NCBI GenBank assembly: GCA_947073545.1 | Contig: CAMTMP010000014.1 | Span: 24,213 to 88,212, forward strand | Reading direction: 5' to 3' | Origin: an uncultured bacterium | Lineage (GTDB): Bacteria; Bacillota; Clostridia; Lachnospirales; Lachnospiraceae | Length of the DNA: 64,000 nucleotides | The notes under the pieces: generated by a model | Database searches by the model: none | Told to the model about the DNA's origin: nothing | Seen by the model: the letters and a program-made list of their open reading frames with translations, nothing else | Position numbers and translations under genes: made by a program | In this document: in pieces, positions 18,918 through 26,668 of the stretch | How positions within the stretch are numbered: position 1 is the stretch's first letter | Layout of the letters: the number at the start of each line of letters is the position of its first letter

Positions 18918-18957
18918 TGTTGGAATTAAGATTGCGAACTTGTTTCGCAATTACCTA

Positions 18958-19039
18958 TTTCCCTTATTATAGACAAAAGGGAAATGTCATGCCATGTATC
19001 CGGCTTACATTTCCCTCTCGTAACTTACATTTTTGTAAG
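18958..19039 (-). promoter_or_regulatory. BceR-type operator and promoter, separated from the ABC genes by the IS
   Basis: At 19024-19039 CTTACA-TTTT-TGTAAG fits the TnACA-N4-TGTAA pattern I recall for Bce-type response regulators. About 55 bases downstream on the minus strand is TATAAT (18966-18971) with no good -35, as expected of an activator-dependent promoter. A further 9-base inverted repeat (GGGAAATGT / ACATTTCCC, 18979-19015) lies between. The right copy of the IS target duplication (18958-18970) covers five of the six -10 bases, so the IS landed at the transcription start region. Assignment to the ABC genes is by position and is inference. Confidence 0.65.
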
Positions 19040-19101
19040 GATATCGGTTGGCGGATTTCCTATGTTCTTTTCCCGCTCACCATGATCTTCTCCCCAACCG
19101 T

Positions 19102-19611
19102 TTACCGTTTCTTGCGTGTTAAGCAAGCCCCAAAGACTGCCCCGATCAAGGCAGGCGGCGCTATTCTGATAAACAGCCACTCAAATGCGTGAAACACGAC
19201 GCCGACAACTGCGGTTTCTGGATGACTATAGTCCCAGCTCCGGTAAGGACTATTGCATACGATCAGCACTGCAAAAACAGCCACAATAATCACACACAAT
19301 GAGATAAAAAACCAGTGAACCGCTTTTTGTCTTACCGCTTTTCCATGCGCAAGCTGTAGGTTGATCACCTCAAGTTTCTCGGAAATCACTCTCAAATCAT
19401 CCGCCTTCGTCTCCTCAATGGTTTCTCCAAGCAATGTGCTTACTGGCGTTTCAAATACCTCTGACATGGAAATCAGCATATCGGCATCCGGAACCGACAG
19501 ACCTTGTTCCCATTTCGAGATCGTTTGCCTCACCACATTCAGCTTAATGGCAAGTTCCTCCTGCGAAAGCCCTTTGGATTTTCTGATTGCTTTTATGTTT
19601 TCTTTCAGCAT
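19102..19611 (-). CDS. XRE-family regulator with C-terminal membrane segments
   Basis: A 169-residue protein with an N-terminal helix-turn-helix of the Cro/C1 type (LSQEELAIKLNVVRQTISKWEQGLSVPDADML, residues 14-48) and two hydrophobic segments in the last 70 residues (WFFISLCVIIVAVFAVLIV and WLFIRIAPPALIGAVFGACL). This fusion of a DNA-binding head to a membrane tail is common in Firmicutes near antimicrobial-peptide operons; its ligand is unknown. AAAGGAGGG precedes the ATG. It lies between the kinase gene and the Bce-type operator, in the same direction, and so belongs to the module. Confidence 0.88.
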   Translation of the reverse strand: MLKENIKAIRKSKGLSQEELAIKLNVVRQTISKWEQGLSVPDADMLISMSEVFETPVSTLLGETIEETKADDLRVISEKLEVINLQLAHGKAVRQKAVHWFFISLCVIIVAVFAVLIVCNSPYRSWDYSHPETAVVGVVFHAFEWLFIRIAPPALIGAVFGACLTRKKR

Positions 19612-19731
19612 CGGGGATACCCTCCTTTCACCACCATTATTATGAAGAACCCCCGTTGCGGCAAGCAACGCAAAGTAACATGCCGTTTCGCGTCTTCTGT
19701 AACGGACTCTTATATTTGGAAAAATTCTTTG

Positions 19732-20796
19732 TTATATGCTTTCCTGCGCAATGCCGAGAAACACCTTCGTCCCCTCTCCCAGTTTCGACTCCACGCGGAT
19801 GGACAGCCCCAGTCTGTCCATAATCTGTCTGCACAGATACAGACCGATGCCTGTGGACTTATTTTCCATGCGCCCGTTATATCCCGTAAATCCCCGCTCA
19901 AAAATGCGCGGCAGATCGCTCTCCTCAATGCCGATTCCCGTATCTTCTATGACAAGATAACTACAGACGTTCTTGGCGTGTGCGCCCGTCTCATCCGCCC
20001 CGTAAATAGAGATCGCGCCCTCTTTCGTGTACTTTAACGCGTTGGAAAGCACCTGCTCTGCCACGAAGGAAAACCACTTGCCGTCCGTGATCACATATGT
20101 ATGGCACGCCTCCAACTGCAGATTAACCCCCGCCCCGCTGAAAAGAAGCCAGAATTTTTTGAGCGCCTTCTTTACCAGATCGTCCACATCCAGCCTTGCA
20201 AAGGAAAGATCCGCCGAAATGCTATCCATTCTGGCAAAGTGGAGAGCCATATCCACATACTGTCCCGTCTTGAAAACTTCCTCTCGAAGCTGTCTCGCAA
20301 TCTGCGTTTTTGCATCGCTGCCCGCCATACCAGTTTCCGTCACGACTGGATCGGCGTTTTGTAAAAGCAGATCCATCGCAGAGAGCGGCACCTTGATCTG
20401 GTGTGTCCACATGGTGTAATAATCCGCCATGTTCTGCTGCTGCTCGTCAAGCTGTGTCACCAGCGCCTTTTTCTCCGCCTCCTGCGCTGCGATGATCTGC
20501 TGGTACGCCTGTTCCAAGGAGGAAGCAGTCAGGGGCATACCGTCCGCTCTCTCTTCCGCCATGAGAAGCCGCTGCAATTCCCCATATTTTTCCCGATATC
20601 TCAAATAGTCCCACAAAAGATAGCAGCCCCCGAAAAATGCCACAATTCCCAGCGCATAAGTCATATTTTCGACCACGCCCTCATAGCCGTAGAGGGCGGC
20701 CACCATCATAAAAATAAGCGCTTCTACAATATAAAAAGAAACAGGGACAATCCGCTCCCGCAGATAGCCCGCCAGTATACAGGTTTTCTTATTCAT
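19732..20796 (-). CDS. BceS-like intramembrane-sensing histidine kinase
   Basis: A 354-residue kinase with only two closely spaced TM segments (about 17-35 and 45-63) and almost no extracellular part. This is the hallmark of BceS-type kinases that sense through their partner ABC transporter. The phospho-acceptor box is MWTHQIKVPLSAMDLLLQ with His132. The ATPase domain shows EQVLSNALKYTKEG (N box), DTGIGIEESDLPRIFERGF (G1/F boxes) and STGIGLYLC (G2). Its start overlaps the end of the response regulator gene by eight bases, so the two are translationally coupled. It should phosphorylate that regulator. Confidence 0.92.
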   Translation of the reverse strand: MNKKTCILAGYLRERIVPVSFYIVEALIFMMVAALYGYEGVVENMTYALGIVAFFGGCYLLWDYLRYREKYGELQRLLMAEERADGMPLTASSLEQAYQQIIAAQEAEKKALVTQLDEQQQNMADYYTMWTHQIKVPLSAMDLLLQNADPVVTETGMAGSDAKTQIARQLREEVFKTGQYVDMALHFARMDSISADLSFARLDVDDLVKKALKKFWLLFSGAGVNLQLEACHTYVITDGKWFSFVAEQVLSNALKYTKEGAISIYGADETGAHAKNVCSYLVIEDTGIGIEESDLPRIFERGFTGYNGRMENKSTGIGLYLCRQIMDRLGLSIRVESKLGEGTKVFLGIAQESI

Positions 20797-21472
20797 CCGT
20801 CTCCCCCAGCAGATACCCCACACCCTTCTTCGTCTGAATCAGCTCCGACAGCCTGACTTCCCCAAGCCGCTTTCGCAGACGGTTCATGTTCACCGTGAGG
20901 GTATTGTCATCCACGAAACACTCGTCGTCCCAGAGCCGCTTCATCAACAGGTCCCTGCTGACCACGCCGCCCGCCGCCTCGAAGAGTGTCTGCAAAATGC
21001 GGAACTCGTTTTTCGTCAGCTCAATGCGCATTCCCTTTCTGGAAAGTGACATATCCGTCATATTCAACAGCGCACCCCGGTACTCCAGCACCGCCCCCGG
21101 CGCCGTGAACGCGTAAGCGCGCCTTAAAAGCGCCTGTATCTTTGCCTGTAATATTTCCAGATCAAAAGGCTTTACCACAAAGTCGTCGCCGCCCATATTG
21201 ACCGCCATCACCACATTCATGTTGTCTGAAGCCGACGAGATAAAAATGATCGGCACCTGAGAGACTTTGCGGATCTCGCTACACCAGTAGTAACCGTTGT
21301 AAAAGGGCAGACCGATATCCAGCAGCACAAGCTGAGGTTCGCAGGATACAAACTGCCCCATCACATCCGCAAAATCTTTGACAGTCTCCACCTCATAGCC
21401 CCACTTTTCCAGATATTTCCCGATCTGCCCTGCAATGACTTTATCGTCCTCCACTACAAGTATTTTGTACAT
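20789..21472 (-). CDS. BceR-like OmpR-family response regulator
   Basis: A 227-residue receiver plus winged-helix regulator. The receiver has VVEDDK (acidic pair), phospho-acceptor Asp52 in LLDIGLPF, and the VVKPFD lysine. The C-terminal domain (about 130-225) ends LRKRLGEVRLSELIQTKKGVGYLL, typical of OmpR/BceR types. AAAGGAGAGG before the ATG decides the start. It heads the module read leftwards (regulator, kinase, XRE, then ABC genes) and probably binds the operator at 19024-19039. Confidence 0.93.
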   Translation of the reverse strand: MYKILVVEDDKVIAGQIGKYLEKWGYEVETVKDFADVMGQFVSCEPQLVLLDIGLPFYNGYYWCSEIRKVSQVPIIFISSASDNMNVVMAVNMGGDDFVVKPFDLEILQAKIQALLRRAYAFTAPGAVLEYRGALLNMTDMSLSRKGMRIELTKNEFRILQTLFEAAGGVVSRDLLMKRLWDDECFVDDNTLTVNMNRLRKRLGEVRLSELIQTKKGVGYLLGETDE

Positions 21473-21570
21473 TGCCTGTACCTCTCCTTTGCGGAAATTC
21501 AAATCAAAACGGAGAATGCCGCTTTTCATTTTAATATACCGCATTTGGATGGACATTTTCAATGGGTTTT

Positions 21571-22545
21571 TCAACCGTTTCCCTTCGTCCTGCCAAATAT
21601 CCCCCGAACCGTCAGAGCCATCCCCACCGCACAGCATCCGATCAGCACAAGCCATCTGATATTTCCGTCAACCGTATCCACATTCCAGACCAAGGGCTTG
21701 AATGCGGGAAGGGAATGCTCCGCCCCAATCCACCTGTTGACCAGATAGTTAGCCAAAAATCCATAAACCCCAATCAGCATCGTACAGACTCCCGCCTTCA
21801 AAAATCCATTGCAGTTTACATAACGTATCAGCAGGAATACAAACCATGCAAACAGCAGGCACGGAAAGGATATCTTCGGCGCAAGATGCCAAAATTCATC
21901 AGATTTCACATACACACCGATCACGAACATCATCAATATATATAGGAAAGTATCGACAGCCATTACCGTCAATCCCTTGTAACCGCCAAGCAGCGACCGG
22001 AGCGGCTGCGCATACACCGCAAGCGGCAGAAAGCAGACCGAAAGTCCGAACAGAACCGTCGCCGACACAAGGAAAAACCATGTTCCATGGGTGTAAATGC
22101 AGATCACTCCAAACAGCAAAAGCAGGCTCGCCGTGAATGTTGCCAGTGTCCAAAGCAGTTTATGCTCCGGCATCATAAGCGGCACTATGCTAAGTGACGC
22201 CGCCGTAAGCAATGAGGCAAGCACGATAAAGAACCAGTCAAGCGCCGCTCCGGTGGCCAGATTCACAATCAGGCAGACCAGCACCGGAATCATAAAAACA
22301 CCGGCAATAGCCGCACCGATCACGGCGGATTTCCTCTTAAAAAATTTTGCCTGCCTGTGAAGCACGTCCACGGTTTCTGCCTCCAGACTGTTCTCCACCT
22401 CCTCGCTTTGCATCTGCCGTAAGAGCGCGGAACAATCCCTGCAGCCCGTCAGATGTTCCTCCACAAGGCCTCTGCTCTCCTCGCTGCAGATTTGATCCGC
22501 ATAGAGCGGAAGTAAATCTTTTATCACATTACAATTCATTTCCAT
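21571..22545 (-). CDS. Zinc-finger anti-sigma factor with multi-spanning membrane domain
   Basis: The first 45 residues form a zf-HC2/anti-sigma zinc finger (MNCNVIKDLLPLYADQ, then HLTGCRDCSALL giving the HxxxCxxC core). After a charged linker come about eight hydrophobic segments to the C-terminus, so the protein anchors its sigma-binding head at the membrane. The gene begins inside the last codons of the ECF sigma gene, and the two are surely co-expressed. Expected role: hold the sigma factor inactive until an envelope signal arrives. The downstream gene is the Bce-like regulator, about 100 bases on, so the pair may belong to the same stress response. Confidence 0.9.
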   Translation of the reverse strand: MEMNCNVIKDLLPLYADQICSEESRGLVEEHLTGCRDCSALLRQMQSEEVENSLEAETVDVLHRQAKFFKRKSAVIGAAIAGVFMIPVLVCLIVNLATGAALDWFFIVLASLLTAASLSIVPLMMPEHKLLWTLATFTASLLLLFGVICIYTHGTWFFLVSATVLFGLSVCFLPLAVYAQPLRSLLGGYKGLTVMAVDTFLYILMMFVIGVYVKSDEFWHLAPKISFPCLLFAWFVFLLIRYVNCNGFLKAGVCTMLIGVYGFLANYLVNRWIGAEHSLPAFKPLVWNVDTVDGNIRWLVLIGCCAVGMALTVRGIFGRTKGNG

Positions 22546-23033
22546 GAATCCCCCATCCTTTCCATAAGCTTACATTTGGCACGGTGGTATGTAACCCTCG
22601 CCCAGCTCTCTGTCCTGCCGCAGATCCCGCTGATTTCCCGAAAAGACATCTCTCCGAAAATCCGCAGTTCAAACACCTTGCGATATGGTTCTTCCAGTTC
22701 ATGTAACACCTGATGAATCTGATAAGAAGTATCCTTATTCTCCACTTCCCGGGCGACGTCGATGCCGCTGTCGGCGTCCGCATCAGAGGGCACGGGCGCG
22801 GCACGCTTTGCCTGCCGCCGCATTTCATCGACAAAAAGATTTCTGGCAATGGAACAGAGCCATGTCACCGCATCCGATTCCCCGCGAAAAGAAGCATTTG
22901 TGGTAAACGCCTTATAAAACGTCTCCTGCGTAATCTCTTCCGCCATATGCGCCTTCCCCGCAAGCGACATCACATAGGAATACACCCTCATATAATATGT
23001 TTGATACAGTTTTTCAAACGCCGCTTTCTCCAC
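22536..23033 (-). CDS. ECF-family RNA polymerase sigma factor
   Basis: A 165-residue extracytoplasmic-function sigma factor. Region 2 is recognisable in FEKLYQTYYMRVYSYVMSLAGKAHMAEEITQETFYKAF and WLCSIARNLFVDEMRRQ; region 4 in LEEPYRKVFELRIFGEMSFREISGICGRTESWARVTYHRAKCKL. It would direct RNA polymerase to envelope-stress promoters. The start ATG follows a CAGGTGG-type site. The anti-sigma gene overlaps its 3' end. Confidence 0.93.
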   Translation of the reverse strand: MEKAAFEKLYQTYYMRVYSYVMSLAGKAHMAEEITQETFYKAFTTNASFRGESDAVTWLCSIARNLFVDEMRRQAKRAAPVPSDADADSGIDVAREVENKDTSYQIHQVLHELEEPYRKVFELRIFGEMSFREISGICGRTESWARVTYHRAKCKLMERMGDSWK

Positions 23034-23219
23034 CTGCCATCACCTCTACTTCCGTGCTTTCATTGGTTAGACGGATTCACACCTGTTTTGTTACAGCAAA
23101 AGAAAATAAATTTAATTACGGCAGGGAACACGAATGACAGAGCACATTTTCAACAGCCGTTTATTCTCTTTCATCTGTCTTAAAATCACAATTAAAGAAA
23201 TTCCGTCCACTAATAATGT

Positions 23220-23248
23220 TTGCGACACTTTGGAGATTGTGGTATATT
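23220..23248 (+). promoter_or_regulatory. Promoter of the antisense (antitoxin-like) RNA
   Basis: TTGCGA and TATATT are spaced by exactly 17 bases on the plus strand. Transcription would begin about 23255, just ahead of a GGACATCTG hairpin. The upstream 180 bases, back to the sigma factor start, hold no recognisable gene. Confidence 0.6.
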
Positions 23249-23254
23249 GAGCAT

Positions 23255-23372
23255 AAAGAAGGACATCTGCGCTAACAGATGTCCAACGGGAGTTACCGAT
23301 AGACGGTTAGCCCGATTATTTAGTCACAAAATAGCCGTAACCTTTGGTCGGGTGGGCGGCTATTTTTGTGTC
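23255..23372 (+). ncRNA. Putative type I antitoxin RNA of a holin-like toxin locus
   Basis: The predicted RNA of about 115 nt starts with a strong hairpin (GGACATCTG - CGCTAA - CAGATGTCC), continues through a segment containing GGGAGTTACCGATAGACGG, and ends in a long terminator stem (CACAAAATAGCCG / CGGCTATTTTTGTG, 23325-23370). From memory, this layout matches the region downstream of small Hol_Tox-type toxin genes in Lachnospiraceae, where an antisense RNA overlaps the toxin mRNA 3' end. Here the promoter and terminator are intact but only the toxin's last codons remain (23360-23395). The assignment rests on pattern recall and needs a covariance or homology search. Confidence 0.5.
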
Positions 23373-23395
23373 TTATTATTATCTTTGCTACTCAC
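23360..23395 (-). pseudogene. Tail remnant of a holin-like toxin gene
   Basis: Eleven codons reading VSSKDNNKTQK then stop resemble the charged Asn/Lys-rich tail of Hol_Tox-type membrane toxins and sit in the expected place relative to the terminator stem. The hydrophobic N-terminal part is absent; a GNAT gene occupies that position instead. The match is short, so this is a tentative call. Confidence 0.35.
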
Positions 23396-23400
23396 TCCTA

Positions 23401-23844
23401 TTACCCGTTAAACGCCGTGATATTCGCCTCATTCAACGTGAAATCATAGTAGTTTAAGTCCCCCCGCTTCGTCCAGCCAATCTGCCTCCAGAAAGCATTG
23501 CCGATATCATTTTTCGTAAAGGCAATGAGCGACACTTTATTGATCTGCTCTGCCTTTAGCGCCTCCATGCAAAATACCACCATCGCCTTCCCGATGCCCT
23601 GCATCCGAAAGTCCTGCGCCACACACACATGATACAGGCACCCCCGCCTGCCGTCATGCCCGCAGAGAATCGCGCCCACAATCCTGCCGCTCTCCACCGC
23701 CACCACGCTGGTATCCGGGTTTCTCGAAAGAAAGCGCGCCACGCCCTCTCTGGAATCGTCAAGACTCCTGATGGCAAATCCTTTGATCGACAGCCAGAGC
23801 GCCTTCACGCCGTCATAATCTTCTATCGTCATTTTTCGTATCAT
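23401..23844 (-). CDS. GNAT-family N-acetyltransferase
   Basis: A 147-residue acetyltransferase using acetyl-CoA. The fold is clear from MIRKMTIEDYDGVKALW at the N-terminus, VVAVESGRIVGAILCGHDGRRGCLYHVCVAQDFRMQGIGKAMV (strand 4 and the Q/RxxGxG/A CoA loop as RMQGIGKA) and the later FWRQIGWTKRGDLNYY. The substrate cannot be told. GGAG lies seven bases before the ATG. Its 3' end abuts the remnant toxin locus, which suggests the present junction was made by a deletion. Confidence 0.88.
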   Translation of the reverse strand: MIRKMTIEDYDGVKALWLSIKGFAIRSLDDSREGVARFLSRNPDTSVVAVESGRIVGAILCGHDGRRGCLYHVCVAQDFRMQGIGKAMVVFCMEALKAEQINKVSLIAFTKNDIGNAFWRQIGWTKRGDLNYYDFTLNEANITAFNG

Positions 23845-23874
23845 ATGTGTTCTCCGTTTCCTATATTATGTAAA

Positions 23875-24462
23875 CTACTCTCCCGCCAGCTCCACCACCG
23901 TATATTCATGCCCGACATGGGGCAGAAATTTCTCCAGAATATCCCTCATCCGAAGTCTCAGGCTGGACGTGTTCACGCAGGGGTGGCAGCCCACAAACGT
24001 ATCCTGCAAAAGCTCCCTGTCGATCAGAAGCCTTACCCTGTGTTCTTTGTCGTTCATCAGTCCAAGCACGCTCACCGAACCCGGCGTGATGTCCAGAAAT
24101 TCTTCCATGTACGCCGCCTCCGCAAAGGAAAGCCGCGATACGCCGAGCTGGGCGGAAAGCTCCTTCGTCTTAAACTTTTTTAAACCCGGCATCATCAGAA
24201 GGTAAAAGTCGGTCTTCTGTCTGTTGCACAGAAAAAGATTTTTGCAGATATGGATGCCCAGCGCCTCGTCCACATCGTGACAGTCATCCACTGTGGCGGC
24301 CGCCTCGTGATCCACGCGCAGATAAGGTATATCCAGTTTTTCAAGCAGCTCATACACTGCCATTTCTTTTCTCATTCTGCCCTTGGATGATGGTTTTATG
24401 TCAACCGGCGTTCTCGCCATATCGCGTTCCGGCAACTCTTCTTTTTCTTCCTGTGTCCCCAT
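23875..24462 (-). CDS. YbaK/ProX-type aminoacyl-tRNA deacylase
   Basis: A 195-residue protein with the prolyl-tRNA-synthetase-associated (YbaK/INS) domain from about residue 35 onward: VYELLEKLDIPYLRVDHEAAATVDD, the lysine in HICKNLFLCNRQKTDFYLLMMPGLKKFKTKEL, and GSVSVLGLMNDKEHRVRLLIDREL, ending FVGCHPCVNTSSLRL. Stand-alone relatives (ProXp-ala/PrdX) hydrolyse mischarged Ala-tRNA(Pro) and so protect translation accuracy. The start is set by AGGAGGATGAA before ATG. The first 30 residues are a charged extension not typical of the family. The dCMP deaminase gene ends 9 bases upstream, so the two are co-transcribed. Confidence 0.88.
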   Translation of the reverse strand: MGTQEEKEELPERDMARTPVDIKPSSKGRMRKEMAVYELLEKLDIPYLRVDHEAAATVDDCHDVDEALGIHICKNLFLCNRQKTDFYLLMMPGLKKFKTKELSAQLGVSRLSFAEAAYMEEFLDITPGSVSVLGLMNDKEHRVRLLIDRELLQDTFVGCHPCVNTSSLRLRMRDILEKFLPHVGHEYTVVELAGE

Positions 24463-24471
24463 TTCATCCTC

Positions 24472-24960
24472 CTAATACCCGAACGTCCCCTCCAGAGACT
24501 CGTCCTCGTCAATCCATTGCTGCACCGGAATCACCCGGTACTCATCCTCGCTATCTCTCACATACACCGTCTCGATCCCCGCATTGATGATCTGCCTCTT
24601 GCACATGGAACAACTGCAGGAATTTTTCACATACTCCCCGGTGTCCGCCTCCACCCCCGTCAGATACATGGCGCTGCCGATCATCTTGTCCCGCGACGCG
24701 CTGATGATCGCATTGGTTTCCGCATGGACGCTGCGGCACAGCTCATACCGCTCCCCCCGTGGAATCGCCATCTTCTGCCGGATGCACTCCCCCACGTCAT
24801 TACAGTTCTTCCTGCCTCTGGGCGCACCCACATAGCCCGTCGCAATCACTTCATCATTTTTGACAATCACCGCACCGTAATGTCTGCGCAGGCAGGTGGA
24901 ACGCTGCGCCACCATTTTCGCCAGGTCCAGATAATAATTTACTTTGTCTCTTCTCTCCAT
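24472..24960 (-). CDS. Deoxycytidylate deaminase (ComEB-like)
   Basis: A zinc-dependent deaminase that converts dCMP to dUMP for thymidylate synthesis. The HAETNAII motif (zinc His and catalytic Glu) and a distal CSCSMC cluster supplying the zinc cysteines are present; the usual PCxxC has Ser where Pro is common. N-terminal YYLDLAKMVAQRSTCLRRHYGAVIVKNDEVIATGYVGAPRG is typical for the dCMP deaminase branch. GGGAGGGCAATGCG precedes the chosen ATG, 12 codons after the first in-frame start. Length (162 residues) is normal. Confidence 0.92.
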   Translation of the reverse strand: MERRDKVNYYLDLAKMVAQRSTCLRRHYGAVIVKNDEVIATGYVGAPRGRKNCNDVGECIRQKMAIPRGERYELCRSVHAETNAIISASRDKMIGSAMYLTGVEADTGEYVKNSCSCSMCKRQIINAGIETVYVRDSEDEYRVIPVQQWIDEDESLEGTFGY

Positions 24961-25057
24961 CGCATTGCCCTCCCTAATTAAATATACTCTGTCCAAAAAT
25001 GAAGTTCATTCCTGTCCCCTGCTCTTATTTCCGAAATACACGTTGAGATACACGCCA

Positions 25058-25474
25058 TCACCCCAGGCCCTTCCGCAAAATTATTTCCAGCGGCTCCCCC
25101 GGCAGCAGCAAAGATCCGCAATCCACATACCCGTTCTTCCGATAAAAAAACTGCGCCTGCTCGCTTGACAGTGTGGACGTCAAAACCATTCCGTATCCGC
25201 TCTCCTTCATCTCTTTTTCCCAGAACATGACAAGCTGCCTGCCATAGCCCTGTCCCCTGTATTCCTCCAGCAGATACAGCATATTCATAAACGGAATCTC
25301 ATCCCAAAACAGGTTGAACCGCAGCCAGCCCGCGAAACAATCGTTCTGATACATAACCAAAACCCTTTTTAAAGCAATCGCGTTTTTCAATTCCGTTTCG
25401 CTGATATGCTTATCGTGTTTGCTTATTGTCTCAAAATCCTTTTCATCGGCATAGCGAATCGTGTTGCTGCCCAC
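25058..25474 (-). CDS. GNAT-family N-acetyltransferase
   Basis: A 138-residue acetyltransferase. The CoA-binding loop is EEYRGQGYGRQLVMFWEKEM, preceded by the LYLL strand, and the C-terminal half has AQFFYRKNGYVDCGSLLLPGEPLEIIL. The N-terminus (MGSNTIRYADEKDFETISKHDKHIS) resembles stress-type or ribosomal GNATs, but the substrate is unknown. The start is a GTG with GGAAA nearby. It ends 97 bases before the dCMP deaminase gene and begins just after the flavodoxin-fold gene on the same strand. Confidence 0.85.
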   Translation of the reverse strand: MGSNTIRYADEKDFETISKHDKHISETELKNAIALKRVLVMYQNDCFAGWLRFNLFWDEIPFMNMLYLLEEYRGQGYGRQLVMFWEKEMKESGYGMVLTSTLSSEQAQFFYRKNGYVDCGSLLLPGEPLEIILRKGLG

Positions 25475-25486
25475 TTTCCAAGCCCC

Positions 25487-26179
25487 CTATGATCTCCACG
25501 GACGTTTATGCCCCGTCCATCCCATTTCCTTCCAATACTTTGCATCCCTCTCGTTAAAGCCCTTCCTCTGCATCAAGTGCATGGCAAAAAACCAGACTCT
25601 GGTCCTTATTCCCGGCTTTACCCGCCCATACTGCTTCCTGATCTTTTTCGCCAGAGTGGTGGTCGCCCGGTCAATCGAAGCCCTTTTCTTTTCACTGACG
25701 CCCTTCCACGTAATCGCGGCAACACCTTTCCCGTACCGGTATATTTTCCCGACGCCCCAGAAAAACAGACTGTCCGCCATATCTTTATTGGTCGAACCAA
25801 GTCCCGCGCCTGCCGCGGTAGAAATGCAGACGCCCTGCTTGCGAAACATGGACTTTACCGGGCGGTGCACCATCCACCGATATCCGTAATGGTCTAAAAA
25901 CGCTTTCATAGCGCCTGTCGCGTGATATACATAGACAGGGCTTGCCAGAATAATCACATCCGCCTCATCCATCGCGCTTGTGATTGGCGCAAGCGCCTCG
26001 TAATGAGGACAGTTTTTTTCACCCTCCATAAAGCACTGATTACAGCCCACACAGAATCTATCGAAATCCCGCGGCAGGAAAAACTCCCTGCACGCCCCGC
26101 CGATTTTTTCGCCCAGCGCGTGCGCGATATGATAGGTAGATCCCTTGTGGCTTTGCCCGTGTATGATAACTGTCTTCAT
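25487..26179 (-). CDS. Flavodoxin-fold NAD(P)H-dependent FMN reductase family
   Basis: A 230-residue flavoprotein. The phosphate-binding loop HGQSHKGSTYHIAHAL follows the first strand, and CVGCNQCFMEGEKNCPHYE in the middle is the cysteine pattern common in iron-sulfur-flavoprotein-like NADPH-dependent FMN reductases. VIILASPVYVYHATGAMKAFLDHYGY is the second flavin loop. The last 60 residues are basic and probably form an additional helix. The family reduces quinones or flavins in the cytosol. AAGGAGCGGAAAG precedes the ATG. Confidence 0.87.
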   Translation of the reverse strand: MKTVIIHGQSHKGSTYHIAHALGEKIGGACREFFLPRDFDRFCVGCNQCFMEGEKNCPHYEALAPITSAMDEADVIILASPVYVYHATGAMKAFLDHYGYRWMVHRPVKSMFRKQGVCISTAAGAGLGSTNKDMADSLFFWGVGKIYRYGKGVAAITWKGVSEKKRASIDRATTTLAKKIRKQYGRVKPGIRTRVWFFAMHLMQRKGFNERDAKYWKEMGWTGHKRPWRS

Positions 26180-26212
26180 AACTTTCCGCTCCTTCACCTA
26201 TTTATCATCCCC

Positions 26213-26668
26213 TCACACCCTATGCACATACATCCTCGACATCTCCGCCTCCCCGTCCCCCTGCACCATGCAGAAGAACTCCCAGCCGTACCGCTCATAA
26301 AACGAGTCGTGATCAGTCAGAAGGTACAAGGTGTCGATTCCTTTCTCCTTCATATCGGCGCATACATAATTTAACAGCGCGCCGGCAACGCCCATGCTGC
26401 GCCGGTCCTCCTCCGTATAAACCGCGCAGACGTTCGGCGCAAGGTCTTTTCTGTCGTGAAAATCGTTCTCGATCACGCCCATGCCGCCGATGATTCTGCC
26501 GTCCTCCACCGCCACATACCACTGCGGAACCGGATTTTCCCCTGTAAGGCTCTCCTCCATACTTTCCAGATATGCCGCGAGAGGAATGCCCCATTTTTCA
26601 TGAAACCACTGTGCCGCCCGGTCTTTGATTTCCGGCCGATCCGTCAACCGTATGATTTTATATTCCAT
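26213..26668 (-). CDS. GNAT-family N-acetyltransferase
   Basis: A 151-residue acetyltransferase with WYVAVEDGRIIGGMGVIENDFHDRKDLAPNVCAVYTEEDRRSMGVAGALLNYV; the CoA loop RRSMGVAG is a mild variant of the usual Q/RxxGxG/A. C-terminal LYLLTDHDSFYERYGWEFF is the standard strand-helix. The start at MEYKIIRL is set by GAGGAAATGAG; the longer open frame upstream overlaps a 16-base direct repeat (26706-26721 and 26773-26788) and is not protein-like. Substrate unknown. Confidence 0.86.
   Translation of the reverse strand: MEYKIIRLTDRPEIKDRAAQWFHEKWGIPLAAYLESMEESLTGENPVPQWYVAVEDGRIIGGMGVIENDFHDRKDLAPNVCAVYTEEDRRSMGVAGALLNYVCADMKEKGIDTLYLLTDHDSFYERYGWEFFCMVQGDGEAEMSRMYVHRV

Larger units (their letters stand above)
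17200..18957. mobile_element. Insertion sequence, IS4/IS1182-like, 1758 bp
   Basis: The element is bounded by imperfect inverted ends (TAGGCGTTTGCGAAAC on the left; TAGGTAATTGCGAAAC read inward from the right; 13 of 16 match) and by a perfect 13-bp duplication of target DNA. It holds one intact transposase gene. The left end has two small hairpins (GGCGTTTGCGAAACGCC and CCCGCATAAATACGGG) that could shield the transposase from outside transcription. The identical flanking copies suggest a fairly recent insertion. Confidence 0.88.

Noticed and set aside
23255..23372. Riboswitch in front of a metabolic gene
   Set aside because: The structure is read from the plus strand, where no gene follows, and it fits the antisense RNA of a toxin locus better.
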